Positions 8,405-17,252 are shown, counted from the stretch's first letter. The stretch: 64,000 nucleotides of DNA from Plesiocystis pacifica SIR-1 (GCF_000170895.1 NZ_ABCS01000049.1:1-64000); one strand, 5' to 3'. Program-made: numbers and translations. Notes: generated from the letters alone by a model not told the origin.

Positions 8405-10129
8405 TCAGTCGCCGATGTCGAAGGGCTGGCAGATCCGCTTGGGGATCTGGAAGGCCTGGCCAAAGGTCGAGTCCGGGAACACGCGCACGACCTCGGCCGG
8501 GGCGAAGGTCCCGTCGCCGTTGCCCGAGAGGTAGACGGTCTGGCTCGGCGCGGCCCAGGGGGTCTGGGTGTTGTAGCCGACCATGACGTCCATGTTGCCG
8601 TCGAAGTCGAAGTCGAAGGTCTTCGCCGAGGCGGTCACGCCCGTGCCCTCGCCGCCGTTGTTGGCCTCGTTGCTGGGGTTGAGGTCGAAGGACTCGAAGG
8701 CGCCGCCCACGTTCCACGAGTAGTTCCCGCCGTTGACGATGCCCGGGTAGAACCACATGCTGCCCGCGTCGCCGTCGTCGTCGAGGCCCAGCTGCAGGTC
8801 GCCGATGCCGTCGTTGTCGAAGTCGGCGAAGACCATGGAGTTGGCCGGCGACTGCCCGCTTTGGTTGTGGGTGAACAGCGCCGCGCCGGGGGCCTGCAAG
8901 GTCCCGTCGCCGTTGCCGCTGAGCAAGGTCACGGGGATCGACGAGTTGCCGCCGCTCGAGTGGCGGATGAGCACGATGTCGCGGAAGTCGTCGCCGTTGA
9001 CGTCGACGGCGTCGGCCGAGTGGCGCACGATCCACTGCCCGTTGGCCCAGGCCGTGATGTCCACGGCCAGCTGGCGCACGAACAGGCAATCCTCCGGGTT
9101 GGCGGGGTCGTCCGAGTAGGCGCAGTTGGTGGTCTCGACGTTGCCCTGGTTGGTGTAGCTGTAGAGCCAGGCCTCGCTGATGTAGTTGGGCTTGTTTTGT
9201 TGCAGCGCGACCAGGTCGACCAGGTCGTCGTTGTCCATGTCCGCCGTGGTCCCGAAGATCCCGCGGTCGAGCTCCGGGTCGATCAGCCGCTGGGACACGG
9301 TGTCCGGGTTGTTGACCCGGTCGAACCACCACAGGTCGCGGAGGTTGTCGGGGTCGGCCGGGTCGGCGTCGCCGATGGCCAGGAAGTCCACGCGGCCGTC
9401 GTTGTTCCAGTCGGAGATCGCAAAGCCCAGGTAGCGGTAGGCCGGGTTGTCGGCGTTGCCGCCGAAGGGATCGCCGATCTCGATGGGGTCTTGGAAGGTC
9501 CCGTCGCCGTTGCTGAGCACCATGTCGATGGTGCCCAGGTCGTTGCGGAACAGGATGAACACCGGGAAGGGGTCGAGGGGGTACAGATCCTCCGGGTCGG
9601 GGATGCCGTCGTTGTCGCTGTCGGCCTTGTTGGGGTTGGACACGGCGCAGTCCTCCCCGTAGATCATCTCCTCGCCGTTGAGGATGCCGTCCCCGTCGGC
9701 GTCGTCGTCCCCGTCGCACAGCCCGTCGTCGTTGGTGTCGGCCCAGCCCTCGGGGTCCTCGGGGCACTCGTCGAGGACCTCGTCGCAGACCCCGTCCTCG
9801 TCGGCGTCGGTCCACTGCTCGGGGTCCTCGGGGCAGGCGTCGTCGCAGTCGTTGACCCCGTCCATGTCGGTGTCGACCTCGCACTCGCCCGTGCCCGTCG
9901 ACTCCTCCTCGCTCGTCTCCTCCGTCGACTCCTCCGTGCTCTCCTCGCTGCTCGAGTCGCTCGAGCCCGTCTCCGTGTCCGCGTCCTCGCTGCTCTCGTC
10001 GTCGGTGTCCCCGATCTCGTCGCCGGCCGTGGCCACCGGCGGCTCATCGTCAGCCGCGCTGGGGCAGGCCGCGAGGGCGAGGGCGACACAGGTCAGGGCG
10101 AGGGGGGTCGAAGGTCCAAGCAAGCGCAT
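8405..10129 (-). CDS. Lipoprotein with type-3 thrombospondin-like and FG-GAP/VCBS repeats
   Basis: A 574-residue lipoprotein with a short signal peptide and lipobox (LALAAC). An acidic segment with GDEIGDT follows, then a Ser/Glu/Thr linker. Asp-rich calcium-binding repeats come next (DTDMDGVNDCDD, DADEDGVCDE, DTNDDGLCDGD). The rest is FG-GAP/VCBS repeats (NGDGTF, DWNNDGRVDFL, DFDNDGIGDLQ, DFDFDGNMDVM) that would fold as a beta-propeller. It is probably exposed on the outer membrane, binding Ca2+ and a glycan or protein partner; this is inferred. The start is supported by a TAGCAT hexamer 6 nt before the ATG. Confidence 0.85.
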   Translation of the reverse strand: MRLLGPSTPLALTCVALALAACPSAADDEPPVATAGDEIGDTDDESSEDADTETGSSDSSSEESTEESTEETSEEESTGTGECEVDTDMDGVNDCDDACPEDPEQWTDADEDGVCDEVLDECPEDPEGWADTNDDGLCDGDDDADGDGILNGEEMIYGEDCAVSNPNKADSDNDGIPDPEDLYPLDPFPVFILFRNDLGTIDMVLSNGDGTFQDPIEIGDPFGGNADNPAYRYLGFAISDWNNDGRVDFLAIGDADPADPDNLRDLWWFDRVNNPDTVSQRLIDPELDRGIFGTTADMDNDDLVDLVALQQNKPNYISEAWLYSYTNQGNVETTNCAYSDDPANPEDCLFVRQLAVDITAWANGQWIVRHSADAVDVNGDDFRDIVLIRHSSGGNSSIPVTLLSGNGDGTLQAPGAALFTHNQSGQSPANSMVFADFDNDGIGDLQLGLDDDGDAGSMWFYPGIVNGGNYSWNVGGAFESFDLNPSNEANNGGEGTGVTASAKTFDFDFDGNMDVMVGYNTQTPWAAPSQTVYLSGNGDGTFAPAEVVRVFPDSTFGQAFQIPKRICQPFDIGD

Positions 10130-10135
10130 GCCGCC

Positions 10136-10141
10136 ATGCTA
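10136..10141 (-). promoter_or_regulatory. Leaderless-type -10 element (TAGCAT, 6 nt before ATG)
   Basis: TAGCAT on the minus strand ends 6 nt before the ATG at 10129, so transcription would begin at or next to the start codon. The pectinacetylesterase-like gene at 15340 has the identical hexamer and spacing. Confidence 0.55.
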
Positions 10142-10187
10142 CTGCGCCCATGCCGCAGAGCTCTACCCTTTCTTTGCCCGTGGCCGG

Positions 10188-11531
10188 TCAGACCAAGACG
10201 CGCTCGAGCTCGGCGAAGAAGGTCTCGAAGCGCGAGCAGTAGGCCATCGCGCCCAGGCCCCTGACCGTGCGGCGGCGCTGGGTCTCGTCGCGGCTGCTCG
10301 AGAACACGAGCACCGGCGCGCGCAGGTCCTCGCTCCGCATGCGCGCCAACAGCCGCGGGCCGTTGGCCAGGCGCTCCCCCTGCCAGTCCTCGGCCTCGTC
10401 CTCGCCCCAGTGGCTGATGACGAGGTCGTGGGGCTGGCCCGCGTCCCGAGCTGCGCGCAGGCGCGCGATGGCGTCCTCGACCGCGGTGACCTCCTCGAGC
10501 GCCACGGCCCCCGCCTGCAGCGGCCGCTCCTCGCTGATCGACGCGAAGAAAGCCCGGATGGTCTCGTTGTTCTCCGGGTGAGGATCGAGCCACAGCACGC
10601 GCTTGCCCGCGAGCAGGTGAGCGAAGCGGCGCCGCGGGCTCGCGGCGGCGTAGATGGCCTCGAGCCAGCGGTCGAAGCCCGAATGATCGTAGGCCCCGCT
10701 GGGGCCCCTCGCGGTCGAGTAGTCGAGCATCTGCACGCCCTCGTGCTGCAGGTAGTAGTCGCGCACGCTCGGCGGCGAGTTCGCGACCACCGCGTAGGCG
10801 ACCGGGCGCGAGCCGTGGCGAAAGTCGAGCAGGTCCAGGACCTCGCTGCGCAGCTCGTTGAGGTAGGCGTCGGTGAACGAAAAGCCCAGGTAGAGCACGG
10901 TCCGCGTCGACAACAGCGAGCGCAGGAAGGTCGCGTAGCCCGGATCCTGGTACAGCCGCCGCCGGTAGTCGCGGCGCGTGAGCACCAGGGCTCGCTCGCC
11001 CTCGGGCGTGCCCAGCTGCCCGTGGAGCGCGAGCACCCGCGGGCCCGGGTGGTCCAGCCAAAAGCGGCGCTCGAACCATCGGTGCCCGTCGGGGCGCAGC
11101 GCGTGCACGTAGCTCGTGCGCGTGGCCAGCTCGCCGCCGAGCAGGGAGTCGTAGTTCGTGGTCAGGATCGCCCGGAAGGGGACGCGGCGCAGCACGTCCA
11201 CCCGCCGGCGCATGGTCGGGGGCAGCTGATCGGGCTCGACGTGCAGCTGCCCGCGCAGACCGGCCATGAGCCGCTCGCGCCCGAGGCTGTCCTCGAGCAG
11301 CTGGGCCGCGAGGTGGAAGTCCTCGGCGGAGGGATCGGAGCCAAGGATGGCGTCGACCCGAACGCTCAGCTCGGGGCCGGCCTCCTGGGCGAGCCCGCTG
11401 AGCAAGCCCCGCCAGTCCGGGAGCTTGGCCGCGCCCGAGAAGCCGGCGCCGATGAAGGCCACGCAGTTGCCCGCCACGATCTCGCTGGCGAGCTCAGGCG
11501 GGCAAGTGAAGAGGCGTTGGGTGTGCGCCAT
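10188..11531 (-). CDS. SIR2-like NADase-type domain fused to a receiver-like domain
   Basis: A 447-residue protein. Residues about 10-290 form a SIR2-like Rossmann domain: FIGAGFSG (26-33), LTTNYDSLL (123-131) and a candidate catalytic His in LALHGQL (H170). Residues about 308-447 look like a CheY/TIR-like alpha-beta domain: RVLWLDPHPENN with D316 at the first strand, DLVISHWGED, then APVLVFSSS. SIR2_2-type domains occur in prokaryotic immune proteins that deplete NAD+ (Thoeris ThsA, DSR); the attached domain may sense a signal. The ATG immediately follows the stop of the vWA gene with no gap, suggesting co-translation. A defence role is an inference. Confidence 0.75.
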   Translation of the reverse strand: MAHTQRLFTCPPELASEIVAGNCVAFIGAGFSGAAKLPDWRGLLSGLAQEAGPELSVRVDAILGSDPSAEDFHLAAQLLEDSLGRERLMAGLRGQLHVEPDQLPPTMRRRVDVLRRVPFRAILTTNYDSLLGGELATRTSYVHALRPDGHRWFERRFWLDHPGPRVLALHGQLGTPEGERALVLTRRDYRRRLYQDPGYATFLRSLLSTRTVLYLGFSFTDAYLNELRSEVLDLLDFRHGSRPVAYAVVANSPPSVRDYYLQHEGVQMLDYSTARGPSGAYDHSGFDRWLEAIYAAASPRRRFAHLLAGKRVLWLDPHPENNETIRAFFASISEERPLQAGAVALEEVTAVEDAIARLRAARDAGQPHDLVISHWGEDEAEDWQGERLANGPRLLARMRSEDLRAPVLVFSSSRDETQRRRTVRGLGAMAYCSRFETFFAELERVLV

Positions 11532-13808
11532 CTACTCGCTGCGGCGGCGGCGAATCAGGCCCAAGAGGCCGAGCCCGAGCAGGCCCCACAGGGTGCTCGG
11601 CGGCCCCTCGTCCTCCACCGCGCAGTCGCAGCCGCGGATCAGCCCGGCGTCGTTGCCAAAGCCAAAGCCGGCCTCGTCGCCGCCGTCGCCCGTCCCGTCG
11701 CCGTCGCTGTCCCAGCCGCTGCCGTTCTCGTCCTGGCCCCAGTCCGTGGTCGCGTCGCCGTCGGTGTCCCAGCCGTCGTTCTCGCCGCCGTCGCCGTCCC
11801 AGCTGTCCCCGGAGTTCGTATCCCCCGAGTTCGTGTCGCCAGAGTTCGTGTCCCCCGAGTTCGTGTCGCCGGAGTTCGTATCCCCCGAGTTCGTATCCCC
11901 CGAGTTCGTGTCGCCAGAATTCGTATCCCCCGAGTTCGTGTCGTTCGTATCCCCCGAGTTCGTATCCCCCGAGTTCGTGTCGCCGCTGGTGAAGGTCGCG
12001 GCCCCCGGGTCGGGCTCCTCGGTGGTCGGCTCCGGGTTCTCGGAGCAGTCGTTGAAGGCGCAGCAGGGGTCGAACTCGATGTCCTCGATGATCGCCCCGA
12101 GGGCGAGCTCGAGCTCGGCCTGGGAGTCGGCGTCGAAGGGCATCTCCGTGCCCCCCGAGCCCCAGGTCGCCATGTTCATCAGCTGCAGCTGGGCCTCGGT
12201 GGTGTTGAGGCCGTCGCCGAAGCCGATCACGTAGGTCTTCGAGCCCGCGTCGAGCAGGGCCTCGAGGGCGTTTTGGACCTGAGCGTCGGTCGAGTAGGTG
12301 CTGTACTGCCCGTCGGTGATCAGGATGTTGACGTACTGCGTGTCCTCGTCGGCCGGGTAGAGCGCCGGCGGGTTGGCCTGGTAGTCGAGCAGGTTGTCGA
12401 ACACCAGCTCGAGGCCGCGGTGCGTGAAGGTGCCCGAGCCCTGGCACATGCCAAAGCCCGAGGGCAGGCAGGCCGGCATGTGGCTGAGGGTCGACTGGTC
12501 GAAGAAGGGCGCGACCTGGCTGCCGTCCTTGAAGGTCCAGGCGATGGGCGGGCCGCCCCAGGGGTCCGTGCAGCCCGGCGCGTCGCAGGAGGTCTGCGGG
12601 TTGAGGGCCCAGGCGAAGTTGTCCTGCATGCACGGGCCGTACTGAACCAGGACCTTCTCCTCGGCCGGGTCCTCGCCGCCGAACACGGTCAGGCCCAGGT
12701 GGATGAGGTCCTCCACCGGGCGCCCCACGCTCTCGACCTCGACGTCGAAGAGCGAGCTGTTGCCCGAGGCCAGCGCCGAGCGAGCGCGGTCCCAGCCGGT
12801 GGTCCCGGGCGCGCCGGGCAGCATGTTGACGTTGAGCATCGACGAGGATCCGTCGAGCAGCACCATCATGCGGGGCAAGCCCGCGGTGCACTCGGGCACC
12901 ACGACCTGGTCGGCGATGTCCTGGACCACGGCGCCGATCGCCTGGGTCAGCTCCGCCGGGTTCTCGGCCGCGATCGACTCGTCGGTCCCGCCGGCCTCGG
13001 CGAGCTCGTCGGCGAAGGGTAGGTTGACCGCGTCGGCCACCGCGACCACGTAGGTCGGGATGTCCTGCTGGTCGAAGAGCTGGGCGGCGGTGATGGCCGG
13101 GTTCTCGCTCGGCGGGCTCAGGGTCGGGAAGCCCTGGGCGGGCGTCCACGCGCCGTCGGTGACCACCATGATCCCGTAAAAGCGCTCGTCGCCCGGGACG
13201 GTGTCCTCGGGGTGGTCGGCCTTGCTCTGGGAGATTAGGTCCGCGCCAAGGTCCATGGCGCCCTTGGTCCAAGTCCCGATGCCCGAGCAGTTCCCCGGGC
13301 CGCCCGGGCACAGCGGCGGCGGCGTGGCGTTGATCGACTGGATGATCTCGGCCCCGTTGCAGTCGAAGTAGGTCTTGTCCGCCGCGTCCGGGTCGTACCA
13401 GCCGACGTCCAGGGACTGGCCGTCAATCAGGCCCGAAAGATCGCCGGGGATGGGCGTGCCCGGGTTGTCCGGCTCGGGGTCGTGGCCGTAGCGCATCAGC
13501 GCCACGTGCATGTTCTTTTGGAAGAAGCCGCCGTTGGTGGTCATCAGCGTGGTGACCGCGTCCACGGCGACCTCCCAGCGCGTCTGGCCCATGCCAAAGG
13601 GCTCGCTCATCGACGAGGAGTAGTCGAGGATGATCAAGAAGTTGGGCTTCTTGAAGGTGCACTCGTTCTCCGTCGGGCAGTCGTCGCCGCCAGCGGTGGC
13701 GATGGGCACGGGCGCCTCGCGGACGGCGAAGGCCAGGCCGACGCCAGCCAAGAGAGCGAATTGGAGGCCGAGCCTCCGCTGAGTTTTCGACAATTGCAGG
13801 CGCTGCAT
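11532..13808 (-). CDS. Secreted tandem von Willebrand factor A protein with MYXO-CTERM-like tail
   Basis: A 758-residue protein with an N-terminal signal segment (LGLQFALLAGVGLAFAV). It has two vWA domains, with MIDAS motifs DYSSSMS and DGSSSML. A stretch of about twelve SGDTN pentapeptides follows, then an Asp/Gly-rich segment. The C-terminus is a Cys-containing hydrophobic helix plus an Arg cluster (TLWGLLGLGLLGLIRRRRSE), typical of MYXO-CTERM sorting tails. It is probably a cell-surface adhesin. An upstream in-frame GTG exists at 13838, but the ATG at 13808 is preferred because AAGGGGAGG lies directly before it. Confidence 0.85.
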   Translation of the reverse strand: MQRLQLSKTQRRLGLQFALLAGVGLAFAVREAPVPIATAGGDDCPTENECTFKKPNFLIILDYSSSMSEPFGMGQTRWEVAVDAVTTLMTTNGGFFQKNMHVALMRYGHDPEPDNPGTPIPGDLSGLIDGQSLDVGWYDPDAADKTYFDCNGAEIIQSINATPPPLCPGGPGNCSGIGTWTKGAMDLGADLISQSKADHPEDTVPGDERFYGIMVVTDGAWTPAQGFPTLSPPSENPAITAAQLFDQQDIPTYVVAVADAVNLPFADELAEAGGTDESIAAENPAELTQAIGAVVQDIADQVVVPECTAGLPRMMVLLDGSSSMLNVNMLPGAPGTTGWDRARSALASGNSSLFDVEVESVGRPVEDLIHLGLTVFGGEDPAEEKVLVQYGPCMQDNFAWALNPQTSCDAPGCTDPWGGPPIAWTFKDGSQVAPFFDQSTLSHMPACLPSGFGMCQGSGTFTHRGLELVFDNLLDYQANPPALYPADEDTQYVNILITDGQYSTYSTDAQVQNALEALLDAGSKTYVIGFGDGLNTTEAQLQLMNMATWGSGGTEMPFDADSQAELELALGAIIEDIEFDPCCAFNDCSENPEPTTEEPDPGAATFTSGDTNSGDTNSGDTNDTNSGDTNSGDTNSGDTNSGDTNSGDTNSGDTNSGDTNSGDTNSGDSWDGDGGENDGWDTDGDATTDWGQDENGSGWDSDGDGTGDGGDEAGFGFGNDAGLIRGCDCAVEDEGPPSTLWGLLGLGLLGLIRRRRSE
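11813..11990 (-). repeat. 15-bp tandem repeat encoding SGDTN units
   Basis: About a dozen copies of a 15-bp unit (GAGTTCGTATCCCCC on the plus strand, with synonymous variants) encode SGDTN. One shortened unit encodes only DTN. Such arrays expand and contract by slippage, so length is expected to vary between strains; all visible changes keep the frame. Confidence 0.9.
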
Positions 13809-13809
13809 G

Positions 13810-13818
13810 CCTCCCCTT
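13810..13818 (-). promoter_or_regulatory. Strong ribosome binding site deciding the vWA start
   Basis: AAGGGGAGG on the minus strand ends just before the ATG at 13808. Strong Shine-Dalgarno sequences are rare in this window, so this site argues for 13808 over the upstream GTG at 13838. Confidence 0.6.
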
Positions 13819-13934
13819 CCGCCCAACCATGGTCGCACGCGCGCGTGACTCGATCACGGGGCGCCTACACCGCGGCGTCTAAACGCATTGATCGAGCCGA
13901 GAACGCGAGTCGAACACACTCGAACATACAAAGA

Positions 13935-13965
13935 GGCGCGGCCTCCCGAAGGAAACGGCCGCGCC
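13935..13965 (-). terminator. Hairpin after the pectinacetylesterase-like gene
   Basis: GGCGCGGCC (13935-13943) and GGCCGCGCC (13957-13965) form a perfect 9-bp GC stem with a 13-nt loop. Reading leftwards it is followed by TCTTTG, a weak U-tract. It lies between the end of the 14048-15340 gene and the vWA start, where a transcript end is expected. Confidence 0.5.
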
Positions 13966-14047
13966 CATTTGCGTCCATGCTGGTGGTCTGAGCAGCGCCG
14001 GAGACAATCCGGAATTCTCGAGCGCTACGGTGTCAGCGAGGTCCAGC

Positions 14048-15340
14048 TCAGGGAGCCACGTCGCTGGGCACGCCGTCCATGAGATCCGTGACCCAGTCGG
14101 ACATCACCACGCCGTTGACCTCGGTGCTGTAAAAGCCGTTGCCCGACAGCGAGGTGTGACCGGTGCCGTTCATGAAGTAGGTCCCGGAGTTGTCGTAGGT
14201 CAGCACGTTGTCGCGCATGTCCGCGAGGGCCTCGGGGAAGTTGTTGAAGCTCGGGAAGAAGGCGTTGCAGTCGTTCGCGCCGTAGCCGAAGAAGAGCTTG
14301 ATGACGCCGTCCTCGAGGGAGGACATGATGCCCATGGGCGCGTTGGGGTACTTCTCCTGGATGTAGACCAGGTAGTTGGACAGCCCGCCGCCGTCGCCGT
14401 TGAAGCAGCCCTCGCAGTCTTGGGGCAAGGCCGCGTCGATCGCCCAGGTGTCGCGGAACTGCTGCTGCAGGCAGGGCGCGAGGTACTCGTCGCGGAACAG
14501 CGGGCCCGAGTCGTCGAGCAGGACGACGTCGACGTCGGGGAAGTAGCTGGCCACGGTGTCGTAGTTGGCCCCGGCACCGAAGCCGCCCGCGCTGACCCCC
14601 GTGTCGACCACCTCTTGCGCGTTCGGCCAGGTGTCGACGATGCGGTCGAGCATGATCTCGAGGTTGTTGTGCCCGACGAACATCTGGTCCTGGGGACCGC
14701 CCTGGGCGTCGCCGCTCTCCGTGGTCCCCATGAACACGTCGCCCGTGCAAAAGGGGATGAACACGAAGTTGTAGTCCATCATCGGGTTGTCGGGATTTTG
14801 GTCGTCGAACACGCCGCCGAAGGGGCCGGGGTCGTAGCTGCCCGGGTTGATCGACGAGGGGTTCGCGGCGCAGGTCAGGCCGTTGAAGCAGGCCCCGCCG
14901 CCCTCCATGAAGATGGCGAGCTTGGAGTCGTTGTCCGCGTAGCGGACCACCAGGCCCGCGGGCGAGCCGTCGCGGCAGTAGGTCCCGGGGATCTCGTGGT
15001 AGACCCACTCGCCGACGTTGGACTCGGGCAGCGGATCGAGGGGCTCGGGGTCGCCGGTCGTCTCCTCCTCGGAGCTCTCCTCTTCGTCAGTTGTGCCTTC
15101 TTCGGTAGTTCCGGCGTCCGTGCTCCCGTCGGTGTCCGTGGGCCCCGCGTCCGTGGTCCCGCTGTCGTCGGTCCCCGCCTCCGTACCGGTGGTCGTGTCC
15201 TCGCCCTCGTCCCCGTCCGTGTCCCCCGTGTCACCGACCTCGTCGTCGCCCGTGGGCTCGTCCCCACCGCAACCGACTAGTGCCAAAGACGCCGTTAGAC
15301 CAAAGTAGAACGTGAATCGGGAGACCTTCTCAACCAGCAT
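14048..15340 (-). CDS. Pectinacetylesterase-family lipoprotein hydrolase
   Basis: A 430-residue lipoprotein with lipobox ALVGC. The acidic motif GDDEVGDT starts 8 residues after the Cys, followed by a Thr/Glu/Asp-rich linker to about residue 100. The catalytic part resembles the pectinacetylesterase/Notum family: an oxyanion-type block (AIFMEGGGACFNG), nucleophile motif GVSAGGFG, and a late His in NGTGHTSL. Family members are Ser carboxylesterases acting on acetyl or lipid esters; the substrate here is unknown. The start is supported by TAGCAT 6 nt upstream. It ends near a hairpin at 13935-13965. Confidence 0.85.
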   Translation of the reverse strand: MLVEKVSRFTFYFGLTASLALVGCGGDEPTGDDEVGDTGDTDGDEGEDTTTGTEAGTDDSGTTDAGPTDTDGSTDAGTTEEGTTDEEESSEEETTGDPEPLDPLPESNVGEWVYHEIPGTYCRDGSPAGLVVRYADNDSKLAIFMEGGGACFNGLTCAANPSSINPGSYDPGPFGGVFDDQNPDNPMMDYNFVFIPFCTGDVFMGTTESGDAQGGPQDQMFVGHNNLEIMLDRIVDTWPNAQEVVDTGVSAGGFGAGANYDTVASYFPDVDVVLLDDSGPLFRDEYLAPCLQQQFRDTWAIDAALPQDCEGCFNGDGGGLSNYLVYIQEKYPNAPMGIMSSLEDGVIKLFFGYGANDCNAFFPSFNNFPEALADMRDNVLTYDNSGTYFMNGTGHTSLSGNGFYSTEVNGVVMSDWVTDLMDGVPSDVAP

Positions 15341-15346
15341 GCGGCG

Positions 15347-15352
15347 ATGCTA
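15347..15352 (-). promoter_or_regulatory. Leaderless-type -10 element (TAGCAT, 6 nt before ATG)
   Basis: Identical in sequence and spacing to the element at 10136-10141. It precedes the ATG at 15340 of the pectinacetylesterase-like lipoprotein. Confidence 0.55.
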
Positions 15353-15378
15353 CGAGTGTGATCCCGTTCACGACAACA

Positions 15379-15399
15379 CAAAAGGCACGGTGAGCCGTG
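15379..15399 (-). terminator. Candidate intrinsic terminator for the beta-barrel gene
   Basis: On the minus strand CACGG-CTCA-CCGTG is followed by CCTTTTGTGTT. The stem is only 5 bp, but the T-rich tail is unusual in this GC-rich DNA. It lies about 120 nt after the stop of the leftward 15517-16134 gene. Confidence 0.4.
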
Positions 15400-15516
15400 T
15401 TCACCGCGCATTTTCTCTGGTCCAGCCGTTCCAGCCTGGCGGCCGGGTGGCGCGCACTGCCTCCAACGACTCTACTCATTGAAAATCACGTATCTTGCAT
15501 CGCTCGTGATTGTGCA

Positions 15517-16134
15517 TCAAAAGCGATAGCCAAAAGTGAGTGCAAAGCGCGGAACAAAGGCCTCGCGGACGACGATGCACTGATCGTCGAGGGTACAAAT
15601 CTGGGTCGCGTCGCGGACCACCACCGTGTTGCGGATGCCCATGGAGAAGGCGAGGCCGAGGTGCTCGGTCAGGTCCCAAGCCCAGCCCGCGTCGACCCCA
15701 CCGCCGAGCGCCACGGCGCTGAGGCTCGGCACCGAAAACATGAAGGCATGGCCGACGCTGAAGCTCCCCGAGAAGAAGGGGCCGATCCACGGGCGCTTGA
15801 CCCAGCCGGTCAGCTCGACGGAGTGGTTGAAGCCCTGGAGCTGGCCGTAGCCTACATCGGGGTAGGTGTACTCCAGCCGGACGCCCAGGGACAGGTGACC
15901 CACGAAGCCCCGCCGGTAGACCAACCCGAAACCCGCGTAGTCCGAGAGCGTAATGGATTCGATGCCAAACTGATTGTCTGGGCGAGGGTCCAAGCTCGAG
16001 AAGCGGTCCTGGACGGGGCGACCGGCCCAGGCCTGGCCCGCGAGGCCCATCGCGGCCACACTGAGTCCAACCGCAGCGAGCCTCGAGACCCACCGCCCCC
16101 GACCTCGCACCGCCCATGCCGCGCTCCCACGCAC
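15517..16134 (-). CDS. Predicted outer-membrane beta-barrel protein
   Basis: A 205-residue protein when started at the GTG at 16134. It has a signal peptide (AAVGLSVAAMGLAGQAWA) followed by amphipathic strands with alternating aromatic residues, and it ends in FGYRF, a C-terminal Phe beta-signal typical of outer-membrane barrels. The open frame extends to 16296, but that part lacks coding character. The GTG is chosen because GGGGAGGAG lies 8 nt upstream. This start overlaps the 5' end of the divergent peptidase gene by 19 bp. No specific barrel family recognised. Confidence 0.65.
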   Translation of the reverse strand: MRGSAAWAVRGRGRWVSRLAAVGLSVAAMGLAGQAWAGRPVQDRFSSLDPRPDNQFGIESITLSDYAGFGLVYRRGFVGHLSLGVRLEYTYPDVGYGQLQGFNHSVELTGWVKRPWIGPFFSGSFSVGHAFMFSVPSLSAVALGGGVDAGWAWDLTEHLGLAFSMGIRNTVVVRDATQICTLDDQCIVVREAFVPRFALTFGYRF

Positions 16135-17234
16135 TCCCCGCGCTCCTCCCCTGGACCCTCGCCCTGGCAGCCTCGTGCTCGGGCTGTCACGAGGTTCCAG
16201 AGGTCGCGTACGAGACCGAGCACTTCGAGATTGCTCCCGACTTCGAACATCCGGTTTGTGCGGGCACGCTGTCATACCTGGAAGATCACCTGGCATTCGT
16301 GGAGGAGTCGCTGTCCATCTCCGTCCCGCACGGAGAACGCATTCGGTTCTACTGGATTACGGGGGATCTCGATAGCTGGTGTAGCTCACGCGCGATCGGC
16401 TGCTACTACCCGGGCACGCGGGTCATCGTCGGCGGTGGCGACAGCGTGACCCACGAAATCGTCCACGCGGTACTCAACGCGCAGGCCCAGACCAACCTCT
16501 TCCTCGAGGAGGCCCTCGCCGAGCACTTCTCCGGGGTGGGCTCGCCGCGACCGGGCGGCGGCGACGAGCTGCTCGCGCCCTCGGACCTGCTGTGGATCTC
16601 GAGCAACGACTACCGCTTCGGCGACCTCGACTACGCCGTGGCCCAGCACTTCATGGCCTTCATCCTCGAGCAGCACGGGCCGGGCTCGATCCGAGGCGTC
16701 AGCGAGGTCGTCATCGACGGGGCCGGGCCCGCCGAGCTCGAGCGCGCCCTCGAGCGCTTCACCGAGCAGGACTACGACGACCTCGAGGCCGCGTACATGA
16801 CCGACTCGCGGACCTACTACCCCGGCCTGCGCGAGCGCGCCCTCGAGCGCGCCGACACCGGCCAGTGGCTCGACGTGTCGCTGCGCTGCGACGAGGAGAC
16901 GACCATGGGGCCGCTGTGGGAGGCCCAGCCCGGCATGTACCGGACCATGCGCATCAACCTCGGCAAGACCCAGCCCGTGTACGTGGAGTTTCTCGCCGAC
17001 GAGGGCGTCGAGCTCCAGCTCATCGACACCCGGGCCGAGCGCCTCGCGGGCAAGATCGTCGACTTCCACCACCCCTCGACCACCGGCGAGGTCGAGCACC
17101 CCAGCCTGCGCGGGGGCGAGAGCGGGACCTTCCAGCTGCGCGGGGGCAGCCACGTGCTCGTGGTCTCGCGCAACGACTACCAGTACAGCGACGCCTTCGT
17201 CCGCGTCGTCCCCCACGAGTTCCCGCGCGAGTAG
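16116..17234 (+). CDS. Putative zinc metallopeptidase lipoprotein
   Basis: A 372-residue protein with a signal peptide ending in a Cys-rich lipobox region (ALAASCSGC; C21 or C24 lipidated). It has a zincin motif HEIVH at residues 113-117, and EEALAEHFSG about 15 residues later supplies a candidate third zinc ligand, as in gluzincins. The C-terminal half (about 220-372) looks like a beta-rich domain. It is likely exported and membrane-anchored. No close peptidase family can be named with confidence. The ATG at 16116 overlaps the start of the divergent barrel gene, leaving no conventional promoter space. Confidence 0.7.
   Translation: MPRSHALPALLPWTLALAASCSGCHEVPEVAYETEHFEIAPDFEHPVCAGTLSYLEDHLAFVEESLSISVPHGERIRFYWITGDLDSWCSSRAIGCYYPGTRVIVGGGDSVTHEIVHAVLNAQAQTNLFLEEALAEHFSGVGSPRPGGGDELLAPSDLLWISSNDYRFGDLDYAVAQHFMAFILEQHGPGSIRGVSEVVIDGAGPAELERALERFTEQDYDDLEAAYMTDSRTYYPGLRERALERADTGQWLDVSLRCDEETTMGPLWEAQPGMYRTMRINLGKTQPVYVEFLADEGVELQLIDTRAERLAGKIVDFHHPSTTGEVEHPSLRGGESGTFQLRGGSHVLVVSRNDYQYSDAFVRVVPHEFPRE
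16143..16151 (-). promoter_or_regulatory. Ribosome binding site choosing GTG 16134
   Basis: GGGGAGGAG on the minus strand, 8 nt before the GTG at 16134. It lies inside the coding sequence of the opposite-strand peptidase gene. Confidence 0.5.
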
Positions 17235-17252
17235 AGCCCCCGGCCAACGAGC

